NCBI RefSeq assembly: GCF_030563405.1
Contig: NZ_CP130748.1
Coordinates: 1,178,001 to 1,242,000 of the forward strand
Reading direction: 5' to 3'
DNA: 64,000 nucleotides
Origin: Vibrio sp. SNU_ST1
GTDB lineage: Bacteria; Pseudomonadota; Gammaproteobacteria; Enterobacterales; Vibrionaceae
A program made the position numbers and the translations under genes. Under the pieces are notes generated by a model. It was not told where the DNA came from, ran no database searches, and saw nothing but the letters and a program-made list of their open reading frames with translations. Shown here in pieces: positions 10,320 to 20,110 of the stretch (position 1 is its first letter; every line of letters begins with the position of its first letter).

Positions 10320-11522
10320 CTACGCTATTTCCGTATCAGTGTGTTCAAATTGAGAATTGAATTTAGATTGATTCATGAGTACGAACAGAAATAGCCCGGC
10401 CATCAGCGAAGCGGCGACCCAATATGGGAGGCTTTGGTTGTATTGATAAAGTATCGTTGCAGTGATTGGCCCCACAATGGAAGATAGCCCTTGGATGGCA
10501 GAAATTGTACCTGCGGCTGCACCTTGTTCGTTCATATCTACTGAATTGGCGGTGATAGCTTGTATCGCAGGAAACAAGAGTCCCAACCCTATTGCCATAA
10601 ATATATAGCCTGTAATAAGAAGCGTAGCTGAGTGTGCTACTGACACAATACCGAGGCCAGCACATGCCATTATTGGACCCATCATGAAACTCTTTAGTAA
10701 TACGTTGTTTTTCATTTTGGCTAAGAAAGCTTGTGTGATGCCTAACGTGATTCCAGTGATGGTCAAAACGATACCAGACAACTGAGCTGCTTGTTCCGAT
10801 GTATCTCGGATGCGGTCGAGTATTAAAAATCCAATGATGATCTGTGCTGTTATAACAGCAAACATACAAGCGAACATAGCGAGTGCCGGGAAGCGAAGTC
10901 GTTGGTCAAAAAAGCTTAGAGTATTCTCGGAAGGCTCGTGGATTATGGTTGTTTCTGGTAAGCGGATCTTGATAGTAACCCAGGCGATGAATGGGAATAC
11001 TGACAATACGTACAACGGCAGTGTCAGAGAGTATTGAGATAACATTCCACCTAAAGCTGGCCCTGCAACTAGCCCTATTGCACTTGCTGCCCCAATACTT
11101 GCCATGGCACTTTGTCGCTCTTTGGGCGTGGTAATATCTGCCACTAACGCAGTGCTAATAGGAGTAATAGCCGCTAAAAACAGGCCGACGAATGTGCGAG
11201 CAACGATCATTCCTATGAGTATGATGAGTGAGTGAAAGGTTGTTTTCAGGGATAGATCTAGCCATATCGTCATGAGGATAAAAGAGCACGCATAGCCTAA
11301 AGTAGCGACTAGCAATACGGCTTTTCGTCCCTTCTTGTCACTGGTCTCCCCCCATTTTTTTGCGCTAAGAAGCCAAGCTATTCCCGACATAGCGACCACC
11401 AAGCCACCATGCCATTCCATTAAACCAACTTCGCGAATAATCGGACCGATCACTGGAATGATCGACATCATCGCTGTCATACAGACAGCGTTTAATACAA
11501 ATAACTGTTTAATAGTACTCAT
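10320..11522 (-). CDS. MFS transporter, probable siderophore exporter
   Basis: A 400-residue, ~12-helix major facilitator protein. Motif A is visible as GETSDKKGRKAVL after helix 2, and PKERQSAMASIGAASAIGLVAGPALGG in helix 5 resembles the drug:H+ antiporter motif C. Within this locus the likely job is export of the finished siderophore, as EntS/VabS do in related clusters; that is inferred from context. It is divergent from the hydrolase gene, with a Fur-like box in between. The ATG has no strong ribosome site. Confidence 0.8.
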   Translation of the reverse strand: MSTIKQLFVLNAVCMTAMMSIIPVIGPIIREVGLMEWHGGLVVAMSGIAWLLSAKKWGETSDKKGRKAVLLVATLGYACSFILMTIWLDLSLKTTFHSLIILIGMIVARTFVGLFLAAITPISTALVADITTPKERQSAMASIGAASAIGLVAGPALGGMLSQYSLTLPLYVLSVFPFIAWVTIKIRLPETTIIHEPSENTLSFFDQRLRFPALAMFACMFAVITAQIIIGFLILDRIRDTSEQAAQLSGIVLTITGITLGITQAFLAKMKNNVLLKSFMMGPIMACAGLGIVSVAHSATLLITGYIFMAIGLGLLFPAIQAITANSVDMNEQGAAAGTISAIQGLSSIVGPITATILYQYNQSLPYWVAASLMAGLFLFVLMNQSKFNSQFEHTDTEIA

Positions 11523-11600
11523 AAAGTGGCTTTTTTAGTTTGGCTACAATGTACGGGACATCAAATATACAACCGATATAATTTCAATAAAAGCATCAAT

Positions 11601-11619
11601 GGAAAAGATTATCATTATC
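11601..11619. promoter_or_regulatory. Candidate Fur box, exporter/hydrolase intergenic
   Basis: GGAAAAGATTATCATTATC matches 15 of 19 positions of GATAATGATAATCATTATC. It lies between the divergent MFS and hydrolase genes, so it could control both. Confidence 0.65.
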
Positions 11620-11656
11620 AGTTAAATTAATTGAAAGAGTTCGAAGTGGAAGAAAA

Positions 11657-12433
11657 ATGATAAATGAAAGTAGTTATATAAACGTCAATGGTTCAACTAT
11701 ATATTACGAAATATCGGGTAATCTTACTGGTGAACCGCTGTTGATGCTTCATGGTGGACTTGGGTCAATCCATGAATTAGAGCCGTTACATAAGTATTTA
11801 TTCGACAATTATCAATTAATAAGTCTCGATTTGCGTGGACATGGTAAGTCGGAGCTAGGGTGTTTACGACTTAGTTACAGCCAGTATCAGCAAGATGCTC
11901 ATTCCGTACTCGACGCTTTAGGAATTGAGCAATATTCGATATTTGGTTTCAGTGATGGCGGCATTGTAGGTTACCGCTTAGCCGCTCAAGAACCAAATAG
12001 GGTTTCTTGCTTGGTGACGCTCGGTTCACAATGGCAAGTGAATATTGATGATCCATCTATGAAACTATTATCCAGTTTAACTCCGGATTTTTGGCGCAAC
12101 AGGTTCTCGGAGGACGTTTTTTTGTACGAGGCAACTAACCCAGAACCAGATTTTCCTAAGCTGGTTGATGCAGTTAAAGAGGCTTGGTTTGATAACACGT
12201 CATCGGGTTACCCTTGTGATTTAGTCGAACAGATTCGCTGTCCGACATTGATTATGAGAGGGGATAACGATTTTATATTTTCTCTTGATGAGGCAGTGGC
12301 TTTAAAAGGAAAAATTTCTGGAAGCTGTTTTGCCAACATTCCTCAGACAGCACATGCGTCATATCAAGAAGCACCTGATATTGTAGGTTCAATGATCAAG
12401 CGCTTTCTGTCGCAACATGGCAATAATAAATAG
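11657..12433 (+). CDS. Alpha/beta hydrolase of the siderophore locus
   Basis: A 258-residue alpha/beta-fold hydrolase. The nucleophile elbow GFSDGG (Ser ~98), oxyanion region HGGLGS, acid candidate in MRGDNDFIF, and His in TAHASY form a complete catalytic set. It lacks a signal peptide, so it is cytoplasmic. Its substrate is unknown. Related loci carry esterases, but a polyamine-amide siderophore has no ester backbone, so a thioesterase-like editing role or hydrolysis of another intermediate is equally possible. vibH starts 67 bases downstream, suggesting one transcript. Confidence 0.8.
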   Translation: MINESSYINVNGSTIYYEISGNLTGEPLLMLHGGLGSIHELEPLHKYLFDNYQLISLDLRGHGKSELGCLRLSYSQYQQDAHSVLDALGIEQYSIFGFSDGGIVGYRLAAQEPNRVSCLVTLGSQWQVNIDDPSMKLLSSLTPDFWRNRFSEDVFLYEATNPEPDFPKLVDAVKEAWFDNTSSGYPCDLVEQIRCPTLIMRGDNDFIFSLDEAVALKGKISGSCFANIPQTAHASYQEAPDIVGSMIKRFLSQHGNNK

Positions 12434-12500
12434 AACGCACTTGTTATTGATGCAGGTGCGTCGGATTACTAATAACTTAATCAATTGGGTAAAAAGCATA

Positions 12501-13772
12501 ATGACTCGCCAAGATTGGTATCCACTGACTAATGCGCAGGAGGCGTATTGGGACGAATTTGTTCAACATCCAGATAGGCCTTTATCGACAGTAGCCCATT
12601 GTTTGGAAATTTCAGGCTCTATCGATCTCGAAAAATTAGCCGATGCCATTAATCAGACTGTTTCAGAAGCGGAAGCTTTGCTTCTTAGATTTCGACGATT
12701 GGAAAATCAGCATTATCCAGTTCAAATGGTTTGTTTTGACGTAAAACCCACAGTGGAGATCATCGATCTACGCGGTGAAGAAAACGCACTAGAACAAGTA
12801 AATGCATATTTGCGCTCTGACGTCGAAACGGCCATTGATTTGGAAAAGGATGTGATTACAAAAGTACAGCTCTATGTTGTTGGAGCACAGAAAGTACTTT
12901 GGTATCTGAGAACTCATCATATTGCAATCGATGGTTACAGTATGAGTCTAATTGAGCAACGTTGTTCGGAGCTTTATCTGTGTTTAATGAATAACACCGA
13001 GCCTACACACCGCTTTAAGACGTTCGAGGTTTACCTCAAAGAAAACACCGATTATTTGCACAGTGACCGTTTCGATGTTGACCGATCTTATTGGGGTAAT
13101 TATCTTGATTCAGCCAGTCTGACGCTGAGTAACCACGATATCTCGGTATCTGATACAGTTTATTGTGAGAGGGATGTTCCTGAGTCGATTAGTGATTCTC
13201 TTATCTCTGTATCTAAGCAATTAATGATTGGTTGGAGTGACATTCTCACCTTACTGTGTACAGCGTATCTTTATAGGCATTGGCGCCCAGACGAACAGAC
13301 TTCTTTTCCTTTGCCAGTGTGGCTACCATTTATGAATAGAATGGGTAATCCTTGTGCAAACCTGCCGTCATTAATGGTCAATACTATCCCTTATATTGGA
13401 GAGGTTGTCGATGATGAGTCGGTGGACACATATCTCAGAAGGGCGGTAAAAGAGCTTAGGGGAAATTATTGCCATGGACGGTATCGAGTAGAGAATAAAT
13501 GCACATCTGGCGGACATTATTTTATTTCACCATTCATTAATATTTTGCCTTTTGAATCGACAGAATTTCATGGGTGCTCAACGAAACGTCGTATTATTGC
13601 TGGTGGAATTGCGGACGGGTTTAACGTAACCTTTCGCGGCTCAAGGCAAGCGAAAAACATGTCTTTAAAGATAGAGGCAGAGAGCAGCCTCTTTGAACTG
13701 CATGAACTAACTGAGCATGCTAATCATTTACTAAAGTACCTATCTAAAGCTCTAAACTCTGTCTTAGATTAA
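12501..13772 (+). CDS. vibH: VibH-like free-standing condensation enzyme (amide synthase)
   Basis: Stand-alone NRPS condensation domain of 423 residues. In vibriobactin synthesis VibH joins carrier-bound DHB to the free polyamine norspermidine. The active-site motif is HHIAIDGY (HHxxxDG). LPFMNRMGNPCANLPSLMVN, HGRYRVEN, SPFINILPFES and FNVTFRGS all match VibH closely as I remember it. The frame is open from 12417, but that start would overlap the hydrolase gene; ATG 12501 starts the domain properly. The polyamine acceptor is inferred from the homology. Confidence 0.88.
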   Translation: MTRQDWYPLTNAQEAYWDEFVQHPDRPLSTVAHCLEISGSIDLEKLADAINQTVSEAEALLLRFRRLENQHYPVQMVCFDVKPTVEIIDLRGEENALEQVNAYLRSDVETAIDLEKDVITKVQLYVVGAQKVLWYLRTHHIAIDGYSMSLIEQRCSELYLCLMNNTEPTHRFKTFEVYLKENTDYLHSDRFDVDRSYWGNYLDSASLTLSNHDISVSDTVYCERDVPESISDSLISVSKQLMIGWSDILTLLCTAYLYRHWRPDEQTSFPLPVWLPFMNRMGNPCANLPSLMVNTIPYIGEVVDDESVDTYLRRAVKELRGNYCHGRYRVENKCTSGGHYFISPFINILPFESTEFHGCSTKRRIIAGGIADGFNVTFRGSRQAKNMSLKIEAESSLFELHELTEHANHLLKYLSKALNSVLD

Positions 13773-13897
13773 CTCTGCATAAGCTTAATGCTGTCTTATT
13801 TTTTAAATTTTTTTCAACCCTCCTTCATGAATAGGGCATCTCGTTAGGTGCTCTAACCATCAAAAATCAGAATGCCAAATTCAAGCTAATCTATAAA

Positions 13898-13916
13898 AAT
13901 GATAATTATTACCAAT
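13898..13916. promoter_or_regulatory. Candidate Fur box 1, TonB receptor promoter
   Basis: AATGATAATTATTACCAAT matches 14 of 16 defined positions of AATGANAATNATTNTCATT. It is five bases from a second box (13921), a tandem arrangement. Confidence 0.65.
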
Positions 13917-13920
13917 ATCA

Positions 13921-13939
13921 AATGAGAATGCTTTACATT
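13921..13939. promoter_or_regulatory. Candidate Fur box 2, TonB receptor promoter
   Basis: AATGAGAATGCTTTACATT matches 14 of 16 defined consensus positions. The identical 19-mer occurs upstream of the second NRPS gene (34393-34411). Confidence 0.65.
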
Positions 13940-14089
13940 TAAATATGCAACCGATAAAGTACGGTTGAAAATTCGTCAGGTCATTGAAAGGAAAATCATT
14001 TTGCAATTTATTCGTTGAGTGATTTTAGGGTTTGTTCAATGTGACGGTTTTCAGTCGGAATTTTGGCTCATGTATTAAAGCAGTGGTCA

Positions 14090-14174
14090 ATAAGGAGCTA
14101 AGGAAGTACAGCTGATACTCGTTTTGAGTTGTTGCGTTTTCAACCTTTTGAATGTCTTCCCTAGTTCTCCTTAT
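14090..14174 (+). promoter_or_regulatory. Long hairpin in the TonB receptor leader
   Basis: ATAAGGAGCTAAGGAAG (14090-14106) can pair with CTTCCCTAGTTCTCCTTAT (14156-14174) with small bulges. The loop contains a smaller hairpin (ACTC/GAGT at ~14117-14129). It ends 55 bases before the start codon and contains an early AAGGAG. It fits no riboswitch family I recognise. Confidence 0.4.
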
Positions 14175-14229
14175 AAATGCCATTACGTGAGTCCACCTAA
14201 AGTTAATGCTTAATCAAGGAGAATTTTAA

Positions 14230-16290
14230 ATGACAGCATTACGCCCCGCGGCAGTGAATGAGCTAGGAAATAGCAAATTCAAACTACGCACTTTATCTGC
14301 AATCATCATGGGACTTTGTGTCAGTGGTCAAGCTGTTGCAGCGACAAACAATAATAATGAAACTACCGTTAACGAAGAAAAAACTACTTTTGAAGTTACC
14401 GTGTATGGCGAGAAAATAGAACGTTCGATTTATGATACGGGCTCAAGCGTGCATGTGTATGATGAAGATCGTATCGCGAGTACTCCAGGCGCATCTGAGG
14501 TCGATGACTTGCTGCAGCTAACACCAAACATTGTAGATTCAGGTCAGGGTAATAATCTACCATCGATTCGTGGTGTTGATGGTTCAGGCCCTTCATTCGG
14601 TGGTCTTGCAGCCTTTGGTGGATCTACGCCAAGGTTAAACCTTTCAATTGATGGACGTTCACTCAGCTATTCTGAAGTTGCGTTTGGCCCTCGATCTTTA
14701 TGGGATATGCAACAAGCGGAAATTTATCTCGGGCCGCAAAGCTATGTTCAAGGTCGAAATGCGTCTGCGGGTGCTATCGTTTTAAAATCCAATGATCCGA
14801 CTTACGATTTTGAGACCAAAGTTAAGGCTGCTATTGGTCAGCAAGACTATTCTCAAACTGCTGCGGTTATCTCGGCGCCAATACTAGAAGATCAACTGGC
14901 CTTCAGATTGAGTGTTGATCAACAAAAACGCAGTAGTTATGCAGACCTTACTGCTTATGAACCTGTCGGTGACCCTAATCGCATTGAAATGACGACAGCT
15001 CGTGGTAAGTTTTTGCTAGAGCCTGCAGGCCTTCCTGGGTTCAAAACCACGTTGACGATTGCCCATATGGATACCGTTGGACCTCAATCTGAATCTCAAC
15101 AAACAAAGATCAATAGAGCTGTTTACGAAACTCAGTCAACAAGCGGCATTTGGGATGTATCTTATGACATCTCAGATACGTTAGTGTTCGAAAATAATTT
15201 GATCTACACCGATCGCACTTACGACCGAATCACTGATCCTGCAGGCAGAAAGCAGGATTTCAAATCGAAAGGTAATGAGTTCCAAATAGAGCCTTTGGTT
15301 CGATTTGATTCCCTTAGCGAAGATCTCTCTGGTTTGTTTGGTTTACGCTACTTCAAATCTGAAGATGATGATGTATTTGAACAGACTGGGTCATCTATAC
15401 CAATGGAAGGCAAAAACCGTGCTATGTCGGCATTCGCTGAAGTGACGTACTTGGTGATGCCGAGCATCGAAGTTATAGCGGCAGGGCGATTCGAACGCGA
15501 AAGCAAAAAACGCTATGTTGCCCCGGGTCGCTTCGGTTTAGATTATGATGAAACATCAAATGTATTCCTTCCTAAGCTTGAAGTTGCCTATAAGCCTGAA
15601 TCAGATCAAACCGTGGGTATCCGAGCAGCTAAGGGCTTTAACTCTGGAGGTGGCGGTGTTGGCTTCAATAACAAAACGTGGGCATTTTCTTCATATACGT
15701 ATGAAGACGAATACGTTTGGAACTATGAATTCTTCACTCGCCATAGTCTGCTAGATAATGAACTTGAGTTAACAACTAACGTCTTCTACAACGACTATGA
15801 TAATTTCCAAGTTCTGGAGACTTCATCAAAAGGTGATGTGAAAGTTGATAATGTTGATGAAGCATATACTTACGGTGCAGAACTAGGAAGCCGTTGGTTA
15901 ACAACATCTAACCTAGAGCTATTGGCTTCACTTGGTTTGTTGAAAACAAGCTACAAAGATCATGCTAATAGCTCAAAAGAACTCGCGCGTGCCCCTTCTT
16001 TGACGGCGAGCTTCGGTGCTTTATACATGTTTGCTGAGAATTTCGAATTGAGTGGTAATGCGAATTACACTGGAGATTACTTCAGTGACGTTGAAAACTC
16101 AGCTAACCAGAGTATTGATGCTTACTGGGTTGCAAATGCACAAGTTGCGTATGTGTTTACTAACGGACGTATGTCTTTATTCGCTACAAACTTGTTTGAT
16201 TCTCAGAAAGAAACATTCAATTTCGGTGGAGACGATATTACAAAGCAAGCACCTCGCCAAATTGGTGGTTCAGTAGAATTGTACTTCTAA
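14230..16290 (+). CDS. TonB-dependent outer-membrane ferric-siderophore receptor
   Basis: A 686-residue receptor with a long signal peptide ending ~38 (GQAVAA), a TonB-box-like segment near TFEVTVYGE, a plug domain (~70-190, with NLPSIRGVDG and ASAGAIVLKS), and a beta-barrel ending in a C-terminal Phe (GSVELYF) as outer-membrane proteins do. AAGGAG lies eight bases upstream of the ATG. Two Fur-like boxes and a leader hairpin precede it. Its place in the biosynthetic cluster suggests it imports the cognate ferric siderophore, like ViuA/VuuA. Confidence 0.9.
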   Translation: MTALRPAAVNELGNSKFKLRTLSAIIMGLCVSGQAVAATNNNNETTVNEEKTTFEVTVYGEKIERSIYDTGSSVHVYDEDRIASTPGASEVDDLLQLTPNIVDSGQGNNLPSIRGVDGSGPSFGGLAAFGGSTPRLNLSIDGRSLSYSEVAFGPRSLWDMQQAEIYLGPQSYVQGRNASAGAIVLKSNDPTYDFETKVKAAIGQQDYSQTAAVISAPILEDQLAFRLSVDQQKRSSYADLTAYEPVGDPNRIEMTTARGKFLLEPAGLPGFKTTLTIAHMDTVGPQSESQQTKINRAVYETQSTSGIWDVSYDISDTLVFENNLIYTDRTYDRITDPAGRKQDFKSKGNEFQIEPLVRFDSLSEDLSGLFGLRYFKSEDDDVFEQTGSSIPMEGKNRAMSAFAEVTYLVMPSIEVIAAGRFERESKKRYVAPGRFGLDYDETSNVFLPKLEVAYKPESDQTVGIRAAKGFNSGGGGVGFNNKTWAFSSYTYEDEYVWNYEFFTRHSLLDNELELTTNVFYNDYDNFQVLETSSKGDVKVDNVDEAYTYGAELGSRWLTTSNLELLASLGLLKTSYKDHANSSKELARAPSLTASFGALYMFAENFELSGNANYTGDYFSDVENSANQSIDAYWVANAQVAYVFTNGRMSLFATNLFDSQKETFNFGGDDITKQAPRQIGGSVELYF

Positions 16291-16307
16291 TCGGTTAGAT
16301 ATAATAA

Positions 16308-16334
16308 AAACGCCTTGCTCAAAGCAAGGCGTTT
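16308..16334. terminator. Bidirectional terminator, receptor / ArCP
   Basis: Perfect 11-bp stem AAACGCCTTGC / GCAAGGCGTTT with a five-base loop between two convergent genes. Confidence 0.85.
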
Positions 16335-16389
16335 ATTAATCCCAAACGGTTGTAAAAATGTTTAAGGTGCTAGAAGTCAGAACCTTAAT

Positions 16390-16632
16390 TTAGGCAGTAG
16401 CTTCAGTAGAGGCCATGATCGTCTGCCAAGATTCGAGTGTTGGCGTCGCCATTAATTGGGCAAAGCTAATGTTTATCCCTGCATTTCTTAGTTGGCCTGT
16501 TAGGCGCATCATACTGATTGAATCCAAACCGAGTTCGATGAGGTTAACGTCCGGCTTTACCGATTCGACTGGAACACTTAATACCTGACTGATTATTTCT
16601 ACCAGATCAATATTTGCTTCTTGCTTAGACAA
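16390..16632 (-). CDS. Free-standing aryl carrier protein
   Basis: An 80-residue carrier domain with the phosphopantetheine site ELGLDSI (Ser ~38) and a C-terminal half (NISFAQLMATPTLESW) that closely parallels the ArCP part of VibB in this cluster ([16 protein letters not shown]). It is divergent from the salicylate-type ligase and probably carries salicylate, leaving VibB to carry DHB; that assignment is inference. The start is TTG, supported by AAAAGGA about nine bases upstream. Confidence 0.85.
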   Translation of the reverse strand: MSKQEANIDLVEIISQVLSVPVESVKPDVNLIELGLDSISMMRLTGQLRNAGINISFAQLMATPTLESWQTIMASTEATA

Positions 16633-16727
16633 AATAATTTCCTTTTTCTTTCGGAAGTTTATCTTCTACTTCCAATATTTTACTCAAATTCGTTATACAC
16701 AATATCACCACTTGATTGTTACATACA

Positions 16728-16746
16728 AATGATTATTATTAGCATT
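16728..16746. promoter_or_regulatory. Candidate Fur box, ArCP/salicylate ligase
   Basis: AATGATTATTATTAGCATT matches 14 of 16 defined positions of the Vibrio-type consensus, between divergent genes. Confidence 0.65.
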
Positions 16747-16844
16747 TAAATGTATTGATAGGCGTCAATTGTGCTGAATCGATTTGGGTATCTTAATACT
16801 TCCAAGCGTTGGTCTTAGCACTTCAACATACAATAAGGAATGAC

Positions 16845-18500
16845 ATGGAAACCGTGCTCAAGGAGAAGCTTTGTCAAGATGGCTTGTTATATGGCTTTGT
16901 TGACCAACCAGCTCGTCAATCTGCGAAGTTTGAACAGAACAACTTATGGTTAAACACGCCTTTATGGGCAATTTTGAGTGAAGGGGTTGCTCTGCATCCA
17001 ACTAAACCCGCAGTAGCCGATCCGACGGGTAGCCTTACTTATGAAGAGTTGCTGTCTAAAGCAGACAGAATAGCCGCGGGTTTAAAAGAGGTCGGGTTAA
17101 AAGCTGGAGACCGGGTCGTATTTCAGGTGTCTAACAGCATTTATTTCGCAACAGTGTTTTTTGCTTTACAAAGAGCTGGCTTGATTCCGGTATTGGCACT
17201 GCCGGCACATGGTATTGTTGAAATTCGCCATTTCATGAAAGTATCTGGCGCAAGGGCCTATTTCGGTTCTAACTTAGAAAGCGATGGAAGAGCGCTACAC
17301 ATAGCTGACTCACTGTCGGAAGAGTCCCTTTCATTTAACCATATCTATATTGTGGGAGACTCTGGAAAGTATCCGTCTTTACCTCTGGGTAATATTGGCC
17401 AGTTCGTTCCTGAACGACCAAACCCAAATCATCCTGCTCTGTTTTTAGTTTCTGGTGGAACGACGGGACTGCCTAAGCTCATTCCTAGAAGTCATAACGA
17501 TTATCGTCTCAACATCCAAAGTTGTGCAGCAGCAAGTGAGTTGTCGTCCGAGGAGGTATATCTCGCAGTGTTACCTGCCGCGCATAATTTTACTTTGGGT
17601 TGTCCCGGTTTATTAGGAGCGCTTGATGTTGGAGGAAGTGTCATTTTTAGTTCCAACCCCAGCCCTGATTACTGCTTTGATGTTATCGAGAAAAATAAAG
17701 TGACGGCGACAGCTTTGGTTCCGGCGCTTGCGCAGCTATGGAATGCGGCTAAAGAGTGGGAAAGTGCGAATACATCTAGCCTAAGACTGATGCAAGTCGG
17801 TGGTTCGAAGCTAGCCTATTCTGATGCTCTTGATGTACAAAAAACCTTTCCCGGCGCACTCCAACAAGTTTTTGGTATGGCAGAAGGCCTGATCGCCTGT
17901 ACTCGGTTAGGGGATGATGAAGCCTTGATTGCGACGAAACAAGGTCGACCTGTAAGTCGCTGGGATGAGGTTCGCATAGTCAATGCTGAGGGGAGCACTG
18001 TTCCAATGGGTGAAGAAGGCGAACTACTCACTCGCGGTCCCTACACCTTAAGAGGGTATTACCGTGCAGAGGAACACAACCAACGCTCATTTACTCAAGA
18101 TGGTTTCTACCGAAGTGGAGATCGAGCCATTGTTGATGAGAGGGGATATATCGTTGTGACTGGCAGAATTAAGGACGTCGTAAACCGAGCTGGTGAGTGT
18201 ATTGCTACCGATGAAATCGAAGAGCATTTACTTATGCATCCTAATGTTGCACAGGTCGCCGTGGTTGCGGTGCCTGATAAACATCTAGGCGAAAGGATCG
18301 GAGTCGCTGTCGTGAAAAGGGGGCTTTCCCCAACTTTGCAAGAGCTACGCACCTTCCTAAAAGACCAAGGGATGGCTTCTTTCAAACAGCCAGACGAATT
18401 GCTCATTGTCTCTAATCTGCCCAAAACAGCGGTAGGTAAAATTGATAAAAAGCGAGTGCTTGGTCCAAGTGGTGAACCTTGGGTTAATACGCCAGTTTAA
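16845..18500 (+). CDS. Aryl-AMP ligase, probable salicylate-AMP ligase
   Basis: Stand-alone adenylation enzyme of the EntE/DhbE/YbtE family, 551 residues from ATG 16845 (AAGGA five bases upstream; a TTG 36 bases earlier is less likely). The P-loop is SGGTTGLPKLIPRSHNDY and the catalytic C-terminal Lys lies in TAVGKIDKKR. The pocket motif reads HNFTLGCPG. In this family a Cys here marks salicylate enzymes (YbtE, PchD, MbtA), whereas DHB enzymes have Ser. The neighbouring lyase gene supplies salicylate, which agrees. Confidence 0.85.
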   Translation: METVLKEKLCQDGLLYGFVDQPARQSAKFEQNNLWLNTPLWAILSEGVALHPTKPAVADPTGSLTYEELLSKADRIAAGLKEVGLKAGDRVVFQVSNSIYFATVFFALQRAGLIPVLALPAHGIVEIRHFMKVSGARAYFGSNLESDGRALHIADSLSEESLSFNHIYIVGDSGKYPSLPLGNIGQFVPERPNPNHPALFLVSGGTTGLPKLIPRSHNDYRLNIQSCAAASELSSEEVYLAVLPAAHNFTLGCPGLLGALDVGGSVIFSSNPSPDYCFDVIEKNKVTATALVPALAQLWNAAKEWESANTSSLRLMQVGGSKLAYSDALDVQKTFPGALQQVFGMAEGLIACTRLGDDEALIATKQGRPVSRWDEVRIVNAEGSTVPMGEEGELLTRGPYTLRGYYRAEEHNQRSFTQDGFYRSGDRAIVDERGYIVVTGRIKDVVNRAGECIATDEIEEHLLMHPNVAQVAVVAVPDKHLGERIGVAVVKRGLSPTLQELRTFLKDQGMASFKQPDELLIVSNLPKTAVGKIDKKRVLGPSGEPWVNTPV

Positions 18501-18668
18501 CTAACGTGAGCTGCCTACCGTAGCTCTATATTGTCGATAAACAACGTCCTATTGATTGAATCGAGAGTGCTCTAGAAGGATGACTTGTCGTCTAGCCTGA
18601 GAAAGGCGCTTCTACTATTACACTCTTCAATGGGTCATTACAGGGAACAAAGACTAAAGGAAATCAAC

Positions 18669-19010
18669 GTGTCATCTATAAAGAAGCCAGAAGTTTGCGA
18701 AAGTCTCAATGATATACGAATCGGAATAGATACCCTTGATAAGGAGATCGTTCATATTCTTTCTAAGCGGTTAGGGTATGTCAAAGCCGCCGCACAATTT
18801 AAGCCCAGTGAGCAGAGTATTCCGGCACCAGAGCGTGTCGCTGAAATGCTAGAAGACCGAAAAAAATGGGCAGAAGAAGCCGGGATGAGTAGTGAGTATG
18901 TCGAAACATTATTCTCCAGTATCACCCATTGGTACATTAATCAGCAAATTAAACATTGGCGTACCGAAAGGGGCCTTTCAGCAGAAGAACCCGAAAATAC
19001 GGCAACATGA
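18669..19010 (+). CDS. Isochorismate-pyruvate lyase (PchB-like, salicylate-forming)
   Basis: A 113-residue protein of the chorismate-mutase AroQ fold. IRIGIDTLDKEIVHILSKRLGYVKAAAQFKPSE, IPAPERVAEML and HWYINQQIKHWR match PchB nearly segment by segment. PchB eliminates pyruvate from isochorismate to give salicylate. I place the start at GTG 18669 (AAAGGA seven bases upstream); the upstream extension from 18585 has no counterpart in PchB. It lies between the salicylate-type ligase and vibB, probably in one operon. Confidence 0.88.
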   Translation: MSSIKKPEVCESLNDIRIGIDTLDKEIVHILSKRLGYVKAAAQFKPSEQSIPAPERVAEMLEDRKKWAEEAGMSSEYVETLFSSITHWYINQQIKHWRTERGLSAEEPENTAT

Positions 19011-19164
19011 TAAGAGTGCTTTGAACTTATCCGTTGAGTATGTATTAGAGGGTTAAACATATACCTGTTGGATCACCACTTTGACTACTAAGCGCCAAAG
19101 ATTTAATTGATCAGATGACAGAAGAGAGCGTCAGTGCTGATTAGAGTATTAAGGACAATTACAA

Positions 19165-20058
19165 ATGACTATACCGAAAATAGCGAGTTACGACTTGCCG
19201 GAACACCATGAGTTTCCAAAAAACAGAACGAACTGGACGATCGAACCTAGTAAAGCGGTACTTTTAATTCACGACATGCAAGAGTATTTTGTGAGCTACT
19301 ATGAGGCTGATTCGTCACCTATGGCGGACATTTTAACGAACATTCAGCAGTTAAAACACGTAGCGAAACAAGCGGGAATCCCGGTTGTATATACCGCACA
19401 ACCCGCAAATCAAGACCCAAAAGATAGAGCCTTGTTAACTGACTTTTGGGGGCCGGGGCTAAACGGCGATCATACTCCTGTCGTATCAACGCTCGCTCCA
19501 GAAAGCGATGATATTGAGTACGTTAAATGGCGTTACAGTGCATTTAAGAAAACCCCATTGCTTGATTACATGAAAGACAATCAAAAAACTCAGCTGATCA
19601 TCTCTGGTATTTACGGTCACATTGGCATTTTATCGACTGCTTTGGATGCATTCATGTTGGATGTACAGCCCTTTATTATCGGTGATGCGATCGCGGATTT
19701 TTCGCGTGAAGACCATATCCACACTCTCAATTACATATCAGGCCGAACGGGAAGCATTAAAACACTCGATAAAGCTATAGCGGAAATCAACCCAAATGAA
19801 GAGAGTATTCTTAGCCTCAATGTTTTGCAGTCTGACGTGGCCGAAACATTAGGTGTTTCTTATGAAGAGATTGATGTGAATGAAAATCTAATCTTCATGG
19901 GGCTAGATTCGATGCGAGCGATGACACTTGTAGAGAAGTGGAATAAGCAGGGCGCAAATATCTCATTCGCTCAGCTCATTGAAGCGGTTTCATTGCAAGA
20001 GTGGTGGCAAGCAATCGAAGCGACACTGAAAAACCACGCAGAAGAAGTACCAGCATAA
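19165..20058 (+). CDS. vibB: Isochorismatase / aryl carrier protein (VibB/EntB type)
   Basis: Bifunctional 297-residue protein. Residues ~1-210 are isochorismatase (opening [10 protein letters not shown], catalytic-Asp region [23 protein letters not shown]), converting isochorismate to 2,3-dihydro-DHB. Residues ~215-297 are an aryl carrier with FMGLDSM (Ser ~248), to which DHB is loaded. AAGGA lies nine bases before the ATG. The same protein thus supplies the DHB precursor and presents DHB to VibH. Confidence 0.94.
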   Translation: MTIPKIASYDLPEHHEFPKNRTNWTIEPSKAVLLIHDMQEYFVSYYEADSSPMADILTNIQQLKHVAKQAGIPVVYTAQPANQDPKDRALLTDFWGPGLNGDHTPVVSTLAPESDDIEYVKWRYSAFKKTPLLDYMKDNQKTQLIISGIYGHIGILSTALDAFMLDVQPFIIGDAIADFSREDHIHTLNYISGRTGSIKTLDKAIAEINPNEESILSLNVLQSDVAETLGVSYEEIDVNENLIFMGLDSMRAMTLVEKWNKQGANISFAQLIEAVSLQEWWQAIEATLKNHAEEVPA

Positions 20059-20110
20059 TTGCTCGCAAGTTAGCGCCAATTATTTATAGAATGTCTTAAG
20101 AGGTAAATTG

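Noticed and set aside
18585..18668. N-terminal extension of the PchB-like lyase
   Set aside because: It has no counterpart in PchB, and a good ribosome site precedes GTG 18669.
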